Shown: in pieces, positions 42,687 through 51,507 of the stretch
Position numbering within the stretch: the first letter of the stretch is position 1
Layout: the number at the start of each line of letters is the position of its first letter
NCBI GenBank assembly: GCA_030536575.1
Contig: JAUNPS010000005.1
Span: forward strand, 1-64,000
Direction of reading: 5' to 3'
DNA: 64,000 bases
Source of the DNA: Eubacteriales bacterium
GTDB lineage: Bacteria; Bacillota; Clostridia; Lachnospirales; Lachnospiraceae
Translations under genes and position numbers: made by a program
Notes under the pieces: generated by a model
What the model saw: the letters and a program-made list of their open reading frames with translations, nothing else
Databases searched by the model: none
What the model was told of the DNA's origin: nothing

Positions 42687-43364
42687 TTAAATGGAAAGTT
42701 CGTTCAGATTTTCCGAGGTAATCGGTTTGATGTTAATATGGTCATCTTTAATAAAGGCGATTTTGGGGTCGATTTTGTATTCCCCGGTATCTACCCGTTT
42801 TGTAATGGCGCTGCGGGCCATTTTATCCGCAATGCGCACCTGGATGGGCTTCATCACCAGTGCCGCGATAAAACAGTTCTTGTCCCCGGTGGCTCCGGCG
42901 TAGACGTTTCCGCGGCAGGAGCCCAGGACGATGACGTTCCCTTTCGAGACCACATTGGCTCCCGGATTCACGTCGCCCAAGATCACGACGCTGGTTTCCG
43001 TCTCCAGGACCTGCCCGGCCCGGAGGGTGCCTTTGTAGAACTGGCCGTCCTGATCTTCCTTTTCTTCCAGGGCGTAGGAAAGGATCTGGCGGTAATATTC
43101 TTCGTGTTCTTTCGGTTCGTCCACGATGCAGAGGATATGGATGCCGCAGCTATTGACAATGGTCTCCACCACCTGCCGCTCCTGGGGCTTTGTGAGCACC
43201 CGGCCCCGGAAGGAAACCGCCATTTTGGCATTTTGAAAAAATTTTGCCGATTCCTGGAACTTAAAGGCAATGTCTTTCAGTAATTCCTCGAATGGAAGCT
43301 TTTCGTCCAGGATCACAATCAGGCCGTATTTATTGCTTTTAATGATGACAGATGTCGGATTCAT
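42687..43364 (-). CDS. minC: Septum-site determining protein MinC
   Basis: This 225-residue inhibitor of FtsZ assembly has an N-terminal FtsZ-binding domain (1-105) and a C-terminal right-handed beta helix. The latter has VVILGDVNPGANVVSKGNVIVLG and GNVYAGATGD repeats, at about 115-190, and binds MinD. It lies 64 nt before minD and follows the PBP gene. ATG has AGGAGG upstream. Confidence 0.94.
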   Translation of the reverse strand: MNPTSVIIKSNKYGLIVILDEKLPFEELLKDIAFKFQESAKFFQNAKMAVSFRGRVLTKPQERQVVETIVNSCGIHILCIVDEPKEHEEYYRQILSYALEEKEDQDGQFYKGTLRAGQVLETETSVVILGDVNPGANVVSKGNVIVLGSCRGNVYAGATGDKNCFIAALVMKPIQVRIADKMARSAITKRVDTGEYKIDPKIAFIKDDHINIKPITSENLNELSI

Positions 43365-43388
43365 GACAGCCTCCTGTAAATTCCTTGC

Positions 43389-46289
43389 TTAGTCGGTTGA
43401 CTGGCCTGCCGTTACCGCTGTGGCCGTACCGGTGATAATTTCATCCTTATCCTTGATGTTATAATAATAGCTTAACAGATCCTTCATGACCGTGGCGGCG
43501 TTTCCGGAGGAATAGCCGTTTGTGATCCGGACTGCAAAAGCGATTTCCGGCGTTTCGTAAGGCGCGAAACCGATAAAAAGACCATGGTTGGCACGAAGCT
43601 TGCTTTCCTGGGCCGTACCGGTCTTCCCGGCAAGGGAAAGGCCCGTTTCATTCAGGAATACGCTGGAGGTATTCGAGGTGACTACCTGGTTCATGCCGGT
43701 ATGGATGGCGTCCCACTTATCCTGACTCATCTCGATGATGTTATGGATGACCGGTTCTTTTTCTTCCAGGACATTTCCGTCGGAATCGGTGATCTTGTCC
43801 ATCAGGGTCAGGTCGTAGCAGGTGCCCTCGTTTGCAAGGGTGCTGGCATAACGGGCAAGCTGGGTCGTGGTCAGAGTCATATCGGACTGCCCCATGGCCA
43901 TACGCGGCGCATCGTAGGTTGCAAGCCGGGGGGAGGATTCGCCGATCTCGATGCCGGTTGTCGAATCAAACCCGTACATTTCCGCATATTTGGTAAGGGT
44001 TTCAATGCCTGCGGCGTCATCGTATTCACCTGTGGAATCCTGGCCCAGCATCAGCCCTACGGTGTTAAAGTAGTAGTTACAGGAGTCTTTGATTGCCGTG
44101 ATCAGGCTTTCCGCTCCATGCGCGCCGTATCCCAGGGAATCAGAATAGATCCAGCAGTTAATGGGCGGGTCGTCGTCTTCAAATTTTCCGAGACAGCTTA
44201 TGACGGTGTTATAGGGATCTACCACGCCTTCCAGCATGCCGGCAGTGGAGGTCACAAGCTTGAAAGTGGAACCCGGGGCGGTAGCCTCCTGGGTCGCCTT
44301 ATTGTAAAACGGGTAGGACAAATCATTGTTCAGCTTATAATAATAGTCGGAATCCATGGTGTTGGCAAGCTTATTATTATCATACCCCGGATAAGTCACA
44401 CATGCAAGTACATTTCCTTCCAAATCCGTCACAACCACGGAACCGGAACAGGGTTCCAGCGCAAGCTGCGCCGGGGTCAGCTCCAGGGTGTAGATTTTTG
44501 AACGGATAAAGTCGTAAGCGCCCAGAGAACCGCTTGCAAGGGCGTTATAGTCTGTTTCGTTCATTTCCAGGATCCCCTGGTCGAACAAAAGCAGGCAGAT
44601 ATCCGTGCCGCTTAGCTGGTCGTTCATGATCATGTATTTGTAGACCTTCCGGCTGAATCCGTCGTCCTCGGACAGATATTCCTGGATGTAATCGGCCAAT
44701 GCGTTGAAAATTTCGTTTCCGTCCAGATAGTCGCTGTCCACCGGGATCTTCGTCACATCGACCCAGCCTTTGGAAATCGCGTAGGTCAGGTATTCTTTCA
44801 GGCTGATGGTTTCGTCGGTCGTCCAGGCAATGTAGGTCTCATCATGGACGTCAATGGCGTCGGCATCCAGAATTCCCGTATCTGTGGTCAGCATCGTGTT
44901 TACAATGTAGGACATGTAAACCTGCCACTCTTCTTCCAGGTCCTGATACGCGGCAGGCGTCTCGCTCGTCAGTTCACTTCGGATATAAGCGAAGACCTGC
45001 TCTTCTTTCGCCAGGAAGGACTGGTAAACCCGCTGCTCCACGCTGCTGGCCTCGTCGGAAGACAAATGGGAGGCATCGATGACATTGTTCTCAAAAAGCG
45101 CATAATACGCATCGTATACCGGAATCCGAATATAATCGGAAGAAACGCTTTCCCGGTCGAAATCTTTTGCGTCGATCATGTTCGTCCAGACGATTCCGGC
45201 AATGACCTGCTCCAGGATATCGTAAGCCGCGATCTGCAGATCACGGTCGATGGTCAGGTAAATGTCATTTCCGGCCTGCGGGTTAATCTGGGAGTCCTCG
45301 GAGATGATCTTTCCCAGGTTGTCCACGTAGACGGTCTTGGAGCCTTTGGAACCCTGAAGTTCGGATTCGAAATATTGTTCCAGGCCGCTCTTGCCGACGA
45401 TGTCATTGCTGGTGTAGTTTCCGCCCGCGGCGTTTAACTCCTCTAATTCTTCCGCGGAAATCTGCCCGGTATAGCCCAGAAGAGGGGCAAAATATTCGCT
45501 GTCTTCGTAGACGCGGATGGAATCCTCCACCACATCCACGCCCTGATAGACGTCTTTGTTTTCCATGATAATGGCGACGGTTTCTTCGTTAATATCTCTG
45601 GCGAGTTCGGTTTCCATGTATTTCTGGTAGCTGTTCGCCGCCACTTTGCTGCGCATGATGGTCAGCTTTAAGGTTTCCTCTTTGGTAAAGGAAGAAGGCA
45701 GATTATATTCCGCCAGTTCCGCTTCGGTATAATCGCCCAGAATCCCGTAGTAATCATCGGATACCAGCATGTCCATCATTTCCTGAGCGGTGGCGTTTAA
45801 CTGTTCGTCGGTCAGGCTGCTGATATAGGACTCGCCGTAGATATCCGCTTTGAACCGCTGGAGATTAAAGCCGGATTTCGTGAAATAATATTCGCCGTTT
45901 TTGTCCAGGGCAATGCCAAAGTCGGTCAGGATCTCGTTTCCGTTATCTTCGATGACACGCAGAAGGCCGTACATACTGCTGTTCAGCGACAGGTTCTGCT
46001 CTTTCACGGAGTCGTAGGTTCCGGTGTCTTCGAAGGTGACGGTATAGGCCAATTGGTTGTAGGCCAGCGGGTTCCCGTCGCTGTCGTAGATCTCGCCCCT
46101 CGTGCTTTTTAAGGTCTTCTCTTTTTTGATCTTCAATGTAAAATTGTTCAGATAATCTTCCCCGTTCAGGATCTGAAGGTCAAACAGGCGGAATGCCAGA
46201 AGGAAGGCCATGAGAAAAAACAGCACGGTCAGGACAATGATTCTGGATCTGATTGCTTTTGATAAAGAGTCTTTTACATAATTAAACAA
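43389..46289 (-). CDS. Elongation class B penicillin-binding protein (PBP2-like)
   Basis: This 966-residue transpeptidase cross-links peptidoglycan during elongation as partner of RodA. It has one N-terminal transmembrane helix (about 16-38), a pedestal domain with TLKSTRGEIYDSDGNPLAYNQ, and a C-terminal transpeptidase domain. The active-site motifs are STFK near residue 674, SCN near 736 and KTG near 886, all intact. At 966 residues it is clearly longer than typical PBP2 (600-700). The extra length is an acidic insert before the transpeptidase domain (about 380-620). It overlaps mreD by 8 nt. Confidence 0.93.
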   Translation of the reverse strand: MFNYVKDSLSKAIRSRIIVLTVLFFLMAFLLAFRLFDLQILNGEDYLNNFTLKIKKEKTLKSTRGEIYDSDGNPLAYNQLAYTVTFEDTGTYDSVKEQNLSLNSSMYGLLRVIEDNGNEILTDFGIALDKNGEYYFTKSGFNLQRFKADIYGESYISSLTDEQLNATAQEMMDMLVSDDYYGILGDYTEAELAEYNLPSSFTKEETLKLTIMRSKVAANSYQKYMETELARDINEETVAIIMENKDVYQGVDVVEDSIRVYEDSEYFAPLLGYTGQISAEELEELNAAGGNYTSNDIVGKSGLEQYFESELQGSKGSKTVYVDNLGKIISEDSQINPQAGNDIYLTIDRDLQIAAYDILEQVIAGIVWTNMIDAKDFDRESVSSDYIRIPVYDAYYALFENNVIDASHLSSDEASSVEQRVYQSFLAKEEQVFAYIRSELTSETPAAYQDLEEEWQVYMSYIVNTMLTTDTGILDADAIDVHDETYIAWTTDETISLKEYLTYAISKGWVDVTKIPVDSDYLDGNEIFNALADYIQEYLSEDDGFSRKVYKYMIMNDQLSGTDICLLLFDQGILEMNETDYNALASGSLGAYDFIRSKIYTLELTPAQLALEPCSGSVVVTDLEGNVLACVTYPGYDNNKLANTMDSDYYYKLNNDLSYPFYNKATQEATAPGSTFKLVTSTAGMLEGVVDPYNTVISCLGKFEDDDPPINCWIYSDSLGYGAHGAESLITAIKDSCNYYFNTVGLMLGQDSTGEYDDAAGIETLTKYAEMYGFDSTTGIEIGESSPRLATYDAPRMAMGQSDMTLTTTQLARYASTLANEGTCYDLTLMDKITDSDGNVLEEKEPVIHNIIEMSQDKWDAIHTGMNQVVTSNTSSVFLNETGLSLAGKTGTAQESKLRANHGLFIGFAPYETPEIAFAVRITNGYSSGNAATVMKDLLSYYYNIKDKDEIITGTATAVTAGQSTD

Positions 46290-46800
46290 GGCTGTCTACA
46301 CTCCTCCGTTCTCCTTTTTCCAGCCAGCGGTTCAGGCCCAGCAGCAGGCGGTAACAGCAGATCGTCAGGACAATCGTATAGATCACTTCCGGGATGATGA
46401 TCCGCCCCAGATAATAAAAGAACTGGATCCTTCCGCGCATCAAAAACTGGAAAGCATACATGCAGATGCCATAGCCAAGGTCGCTTGCCGCGATCAGGGC
46501 AACGGGCATTTTAATATCGTCATCGTAAAAAATACGGCAGCAGAACCCGCACAGATAGCCAATCACAACGTAAAGCAGGGAGGTAAATCCCAGTACGCCG
46601 CCGTAGAAAAGGTCGCACAGAATCCCACAGAGAAACCCGGTGAACATCCCTTCCCGCTTTCCGCGCATCAGGCCAAAGGAAACCGTCAGGATAAGCAGCA
46701 GGTTCGGGGAAACACTGGCTATGGCGATTTGCTTTAACAACGTGCTCTGCAGAAGAAAACTTACAAAAATCAGGAGAATCATGACGATTCTTCGTTTCAT
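46282..46800 (-). CDS. mreD: Rod shape-determining protein MreD
   Basis: This 172-residue membrane protein of the elongasome has five or six hydrophobic segments and the family motif GLMRGKREGMFTGFLCGILCDLFYG in its first half. It lies between mreC and the PBP gene, the normal order, and overlaps the PBP start by 8 nt. Confidence 0.9.
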   Translation of the reverse strand: MKRRIVMILLIFVSFLLQSTLLKQIAIASVSPNLLLILTVSFGLMRGKREGMFTGFLCGILCDLFYGGVLGFTSLLYVVIGYLCGFCCRIFYDDDIKMPVALIAASDLGYGICMYAFQFLMRGRIQFFYYLGRIIIPEVIYTIVLTICCYRLLLGLNRWLEKGERRSVDSLV

Positions 46801-46817
46801 TTCCGGCGTCTCCTTTC

Positions 46818-47774
46818 TTACTCTTCTTGGGATACCGTCTCAGACTGGTTTTCCTCTTCGGTAAGGCTTTCCGTCTGGATGACCATATCGGTCTCCGACT
46901 CTTCCTGGCGCTCCAGGGCGTCGGCGCCGGAGGTGTCTTTTAAGTCTTTGATTACCAGAACCTCCCGCAGATGGAGGAAGTCCACCACCGGGGTGATGTA
47001 GCCGGATTTCGTCAGGTTATTGGAATCCATGGAGATCTCGCTGATGTAGCCGATCAGGATTCCGGGCAGATAACGGTCGCTGATATCGGAAGTCACGACT
47101 TTGTCGCCTTCGGTGACCCGGTCGGCGGCATCGGTAAGTTTCACCAGGTTGATCTTTCCTTCGTCGATCAGACGCAGGTCGCCGGCAATGATGCAGGTGT
47201 CGGAGGTCTTGGAGACCATGGCGCTGACGTTGCTGGAGTCGTCGATGATGGCGCGGACGGTGGCCCAGTTGGGGCCCACGTCGGTGACAATGCCTACGAG
47301 GCCGCCGTTTGCGATGACGTTGCAGTCTACCTGGATGCCATCGTTCGTCCCTTTGTCTATGGTAAAGAGGTTGAACCAGTTCCCGGTGTCTTTGGCCGTG
47401 ATCCTGGCTCCTACCATCTCATATTCCGCGTACTGTTCCCGAAGTTCCAGCAGGTCGCGCAGCCGCTCCAGTTCTTCCTGGTTCTGTAAGAGCTGGCTGT
47501 TTTCTGCCGTCAGATTGTCGACTTTTTCCTGAAGTTCTTTATTCTCTGCCGCCAGGCTTACGGAGTCTTTGAAATAGTCCCCTTTGTCTGCGATCCAGTT
47601 TCCGATTTCATTCATCCCCTTCTGGATGGGGGTGAGGACGTAGCCGGCCACGTATTTTAAAGGGCCGGTGGCCATGTCCGTGGTGAAGGTCAAAAAGATC
47701 AGCCCGCAGCATACGACGCACAAAATGAGAAAGACAGATTTACTTTTCATGGAGTCGTTTGATTTCTTTTTCAT
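46818..47774 (-). CDS. mreC: Rod shape-determining protein MreC
   Basis: This 318-residue protein has an N-terminal transmembrane helix (about 14-33), a leucine-rich coiled coil (70-110) and a beta-barrel domain with GARITAKDTGNWFNLFTIDKG. It links MreB to the periplasmic synthases. The C-terminal tail (about 280-318) is very acidic, rich in Glu and Ser. ATG at 47774 follows AGAGGAG. Confidence 0.93.
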   Translation of the reverse strand: MKKKSNDSMKSKSVFLILCVVCCGLIFLTFTTDMATGPLKYVAGYVLTPIQKGMNEIGNWIADKGDYFKDSVSLAAENKELQEKVDNLTAENSQLLQNQEELERLRDLLELREQYAEYEMVGARITAKDTGNWFNLFTIDKGTNDGIQVDCNVIANGGLVGIVTDVGPNWATVRAIIDDSSNVSAMVSKTSDTCIIAGDLRLIDEGKINLVKLTDAADRVTEGDKVVTSDISDRYLPGILIGYISEISMDSNNLTKSGYITPVVDFLHLREVLVIKDLKDTSGADALERQEESETDMVIQTESLTEEENQSETVSQEE

Positions 47775-47787
47775 AAAAGCTCCTCTT

Positions 47788-48813
47788 TTAAATGGTATTT
47801 CCGGCAAATTCTTTCAGTGAAAAGCAGAGGGTTTTCCGAAGGGCGGGATCGTTCATGATCCGGACAAGCCCCCGGACGCCGCAGGATACCGGGTCCTGAA
47901 CATTGTAGACCGGGATTTCCAGTTCGCTCTGCATGGACCAGGCCAGCCCCGGAATCTGGGAAACGCCCCCGGTCAGGTAAATGCCGGCCTTGCGGATATC
48001 GGCAAGGAGCTGGGGCGGCGTGCGCTCCAGCATCGTGTGGACGGCCTCCGTGATCTGCTCGATGGTTTCGAGGATCGCGACGCTGACCGACAGGGCGGAA
48101 ATCTCTTTCGCAGCGGGAAGGCCCGTCACCGTATGAATGCCGTAGATCTTCGCGGATTTTTCCGGAATCTGGCCAATGCTGGCCATGGTATTTTTCAATT
48201 CTTCGGCGGTTCGGCTTCCGATGTGAAGCTGGTACTGGCGGCGGACCATGCCGGCGATTTCCTCATCCAGCTTCTGGCCGCCCAGGCGCAGCACCCGGTT
48301 CAGGATGATTTTCCCTTCCGAGATCACGGAAATCTCGGTGTGGCCGCCCCCCAGGTTTACGATCATGTTCCCGGAGGGGTCGTCCATGGGCATCCCTAGG
48401 CCGGCCGCGTCGGCGATTCCTTTTTCGACCATCCAGATGCGTTTGGCGCCAAGGCCGCCGCTTAGGATCTTGTAGTAGGCACGCCGCTCCACCTGGGAGA
48501 TGTCCGAGGGGGCGGTGACGTACAGGTTCGGGTGCTTGGTAAAGAAAGTGGCGAATTTTTTCACCAGGTAGGCCAGGATCAGCTCCTGGTTTTTCCCTTC
48601 CGCAAGGGCGCCGTCCCGGACGGGGTAGCCTGCGTAGACGTCTGCGGGGGCTTTTTCGAAGATTTCCCAGGCCCTGTCCCCCAGGGCAATGACGTGGGTC
48701 TTCTGACGGATGGCTATGATGTTTTTTTCGCACAGATACTGCTTTTCGCGGTTGTCTGTGATCTTGATGGCGTCGCTTCCGAGGTCGACCCCGCAGGTTC
48801 TTTTCAGGGACAT
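47788..48813 (-). CDS. mreB: MreB-like rod shape actin homologue
   Basis: This 341-residue actin-fold ATPase directs cell-wall elongation. Phosphate-1 loop GVDLGSDAIKI, phosphate-2 region MIVNLGGGHTEISVIS and the adenosine motif GIYLTGGVSQIPGL are present. It is more divergent than typical MreB; GSDAIKI replaces the usual GTANT-type loop, and glutamates of the hinge are less obvious. It overlaps radC by 10 nt. Confidence 0.9.
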   Translation of the reverse strand: MSLKRTCGVDLGSDAIKITDNREKQYLCEKNIIAIRQKTHVIALGDRAWEIFEKAPADVYAGYPVRDGALAEGKNQELILAYLVKKFATFFTKHPNLYVTAPSDISQVERRAYYKILSGGLGAKRIWMVEKGIADAAGLGMPMDDPSGNMIVNLGGGHTEISVISEGKIILNRVLRLGGQKLDEEIAGMVRRQYQLHIGSRTAEELKNTMASIGQIPEKSAKIYGIHTVTGLPAAKEISALSVSVAILETIEQITEAVHTMLERTPPQLLADIRKAGIYLTGGVSQIPGLAWSMQSELEIPVYNVQDPVSCGVRGLVRIMNDPALRKTLCFSLKEFAGNTI

Positions 48814-49499
48814 AAAATTTTTTCCTCTCTCATACTGACATAGGTGTGGTCGCCCAGGATCACGTGATCCATCAGGTGGATGCCGATCAGTTCTCCGGCC
48901 TGGGCGACGCGTCTGGTCAGCCAGATGTCATCCTGGCTGGGCGTGGGGTCGCCGCTTGGGTGGTTATGTACGAGAACGATGGTGACGGCCTGGTAGTGCA
49001 GGGCTTCCAGGAAGATTTCCCTGGGGGAAATCAGGGAGCCGGAAACGGTTCCTTTGGATATTACTTTTTCGCCCAGGAGCTTGCAGCGGGTGTTCAGCAT
49101 CATCAGGACGATCTGTTCCTGGCCGCTGTGACGGAAATCTTCCATATAGTAGTCGGCGATGGTGGACGGGTGCTCGAAGCGAAGGCCGTCCGCGTGGGTG
49201 GCTTTCGCGATTCGCCTGGAGAGTTCCAGGATGCACTGGATCTGGATCGCTTTTACTTTTCCGATGCCATGGATTTTCATCAGATCGTTTACGGTAAGGT
49301 GATGAAGGCCCAGCAGGCCTTTGGGGGCTGCGGAGGCGTTCAGGACAGATTTGGACAGGTCCAGGGCGGAGATGCCCTGGGCGCCGGTTCTTAGGATAAC
49401 CGCCAGAAGTTCTGCGTCTGTGAGTGCCTGGGTGCCGAATCGCAGAGTTTTTTCGTATGGTTTTTCATCTTGAGGTAGTTGTTTCATGGTTTTTGGCAT
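48804..49499 (-). CDS. radC: RadC-family JAB-domain protein
   Basis: This 231-residue protein combines a helix-hairpin-helix region (about 50-90: LMKIHGIGKVKAIQI) with a JAB metalloprotease-like fold. The metal motif is HNHPSGDPTPSQDD near residue 180. RadC proteins are not proven repair factors. The start is uncertain: I chose ATG at 49499, with GGGAGAGGG about 11 nt upstream; ATG at 49541 or 49556 would add residues that are not conserved in my memory of the family. It lies just beyond the HEARO-like element. Confidence 0.88.
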   Translation of the reverse strand: MPKTMKQLPQDEKPYEKTLRFGTQALTDAELLAVILRTGAQGISALDLSKSVLNASAAPKGLLGLHHLTVNDLMKIHGIGKVKAIQIQCILELSRRIAKATHADGLRFEHPSTIADYYMEDFRHSGQEQIVLMMLNTRCKLLGEKVISKGTVSGSLISPREIFLEALHYQAVTIVLVHNHPSGDPTPSQDDIWLTRRVAQAGELIGIHLMDHVILGDHTYVSMREEKILCP

Positions 49500-49604
49500 A
49501 CGCGTTTGGGCCCTCTCCCGGACTTCAAATGGAATGCTCATGGTAGTAAGTTTCATTTTAGCATACATTTAAAATAATGTATACACTTTGAATCTTAATT
49601 TTTT

Positions 49605-49911
49605 GTTATCCTCGGTGGGGTGTTTCTGTTCACACATCGCCAGCTCGTTCTCGTTTTTAACCGCTAAAGCATAACCGGACGTCACCGTGCCGTCGAAAAC
49701 CTTCCGGGGAACGGGGCAACGTCATCGTCAAACTTCCCCTAACTGCGACTAAGCCACTCAGGAGAGCCTTCGTGGCTAAGTCTTAGTAAGGGGCGATTTC
49801 GACTCTTCCTAGAACCGCCCCTCGAAACACGTCCCCGGAAGATTTCCGACTTCACGGTAACTGTATATAGACGACTGGTAAGTGCAGAAAGGCTGGCGCT
49901 GTTGTGAACGT
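49605..49911 (-). ncRNA. ORF-less HEARO / omega-RNA-like structured element
   Basis: About 307 nt with extensive base pairing and no plausible gene. On the - strand the outer arms are gttcacaacagcgccagc (49909-49892) and gctggcgatgtgtgaac (49644-49628). A second long-range stem pairs cttccggggacg (49841-49830) with cgttccccggaag (49713-49701). Inside, a 22-nt-arm hairpin lies at 49736-49757 / 49772-49793, next to a ggggcg/cgcccc stem (49816-49821 / 49790-49795). The first base follows a GTGA (49915-49912). These features fit the HEARO class of mobile RNAs, the omega RNA of IscB/IsrB elements, as I remember it; no iscB-like gene is in the window. Alternative: an unrelated long MITE. Confidence 0.65.
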
Positions 49912-51507
49912 TCACCTGGAACCGCACGGCGTGAAGCGGCGGATCAGGGCCTCGGCGGTTTTGATGCCGTCCATGGCGGCGGAGGTGATTCCTCCGGCGT
50001 AGCCTGCGCCTTCGCCGCAGGGGTAGAGGCCGCCGATGCTGCTCTCCATGCGGTCGTTTCGCAGGATGCGCACCGGGGAGGAGGTGCGGCTTTCGACGCC
50101 GGAGAGGAGGGCGTCGGGGCGGTCGAAGCCTTTGATGGTCTGGCCGCAGTCCAGGATGCCTTCCTGGAGGGAGCGGGCAAGGGGTTCGGGGAAGCAGGCG
50201 CGCACGTCGGAGAGCTCCCAGAGCCCGCAGATCTGCGGTTCGACGCTGCCAAGTGTCTGGCTCTTGACTCCATTGCAGAAATCGGAAAGAAGCTGGACGG
50301 GAACTTTACCTTGCGCGGCCTGAAAGGCCATGGTTTCCAGCTTCCGCTGAAATTCCATGCCGGCCAGGACGTGTTCGGAGCCAAAGTCGGCGGGCGTCAC
50401 GGTGACGACCATGGCGCTGTTGGCATTTTTCCCGCCGCGGTCATGAAAGCTCATGCCGTTGACGGCCAGACGGCCTTCTTCCGAGGACGCATTGACCACA
50501 TAGCCGCCCGGACACATGCAGAAAGAATAGACGCCGCGGCCATTCTTCAGGTTCCTGGTCAGTTTATAGTCGGCCGCCGGAAGCAGGCTGCCGCGGGGCT
50601 GTCCATACTGGGAAAGGTCGATCATCTCCTGGGGATGCTCGATCCGCACGCCCACCGCGAAGGACTTCTGCTCCATTGGAACCAGCTTTTCGGAAAGCAT
50701 CCGGAAGGTATCCCTGGCGCTGTGGCCGATTGCCAGCACCAGTACCCGGCATTCCATGCGCTCCCTGCCGTTTAACTCGATTTCCGACACGGCCCCATCT
50801 TTCAGAAAAAGATCCGTCATCTGCGTTCCAAACCGGATTTCCCCGCCGAGGGAACAAATCTCCTCACGGATATGCACCACTACATTTTTTAAGATATCCG
50901 TTCCGATATGCGGCTTATTCAGATAGAGGATTTCCTCCGGTGCACCCGCCTCCACAAAGCCTTTCAGCACATAAAAATTTCTTCCGGATACGTCTTTCAC
51001 AGCCGTATTCAGCTTCCCGTCCGAAAACGTCCCTGCCCCGCCCTCTCCGAACTGGACGTTGGAGGAAGGATCCAAAACGCCTGTTTTCCAGAAAGCATCG
51101 ACTTTCTGCTGGCGCGTCTGAACATCTTCTCCACGTTCAAGCAGAATGGGACGGTATCCCATCCGTGCCAGAACCAGCCCGCAGAAAAGCCCCGCAGGCC
51201 CGGTTCCGACGATCACCGGCCGGGTTCCCATCTCTTCCGTTCCGGGTTTGGGGTATTCATAAGTCTTGGGGGAAGCCAGGGAAACCCCCGGTTTTTGCTT
51301 CTTTAAAACGGCGCTCTGTTTTGCGGTTTTGACGTCGATCACATAACTGTAAAATAGCCTGGGCTTTTTTCGGGCATCCAGGGACTTTTTCCGGATTTCA
51401 TAAGAAATCAGCCAGTCCTCCGGGATCGAAAGAGCCTTTAAAATCGCCTGCCGCATGTCCTGTTCCGTATGGTCACAAGGAAGCTTTAACTGCTGAATTC
51501 GAATCAT
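49912..51507 (-). CDS. FAD-dependent dehydrogenase (COG2509-like)
   Basis: This 531-residue flavoprotein has an N-terminal extra domain (1-90) and a dinucleotide-binding motif VIVGTGPAGLFCGLVLARMG near residue 98. VQFGEGGAGTFSDGKLNT lies near 150 and the closing LYPCGEGAGYAGGITSAAMDG near 495. This pattern fits the uncharacterised COG2509 family of FAD-dependent dehydrogenases. The substrate is unknown. It overlaps the second flavoprotein gene by 4 nt. Its TGA stop is part of the GTGA to which the HEARO-like element is joined, so the insertion did not shorten the protein. Confidence 0.88.
   Translation of the reverse strand: MIRIQQLKLPCDHTEQDMRQAILKALSIPEDWLISYEIRKKSLDARKKPRLFYSYVIDVKTAKQSAVLKKQKPGVSLASPKTYEYPKPGTEEMGTRPVIVGTGPAGLFCGLVLARMGYRPILLERGEDVQTRQQKVDAFWKTGVLDPSSNVQFGEGGAGTFSDGKLNTAVKDVSGRNFYVLKGFVEAGAPEEILYLNKPHIGTDILKNVVVHIREEICSLGGEIRFGTQMTDLFLKDGAVSEIELNGRERMECRVLVLAIGHSARDTFRMLSEKLVPMEQKSFAVGVRIEHPQEMIDLSQYGQPRGSLLPAADYKLTRNLKNGRGVYSFCMCPGGYVVNASSEEGRLAVNGMSFHDRGGKNANSAMVVTVTPADFGSEHVLAGMEFQRKLETMAFQAAQGKVPVQLLSDFCNGVKSQTLGSVEPQICGLWELSDVRACFPEPLARSLQEGILDCGQTIKGFDRPDALLSGVESRTSSPVRILRNDRMESSIGGLYPCGEGAGYAGGITSAAMDGIKTAEALIRRFTPCGSR

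Noticed and set aside
49628-49690. Possible tmRNA, because the - strand contains tatgctttagcgg, similar to a degradation-tag end
   Set aside because: No acceptor stem with CCA, no T-arm motif (GTTCGA..) and no tag stop in register; the flanking stems fit a HEARO-type RNA better.
49739-49927. A 62-codon - strand open frame inside the structured element
   Set aside because: It lies wholly across paired RNA arms, has no ribosome site, and overlaps the stop of the flavoprotein gene. It is best explained as an accidental frame of the HEARO-like RNA.
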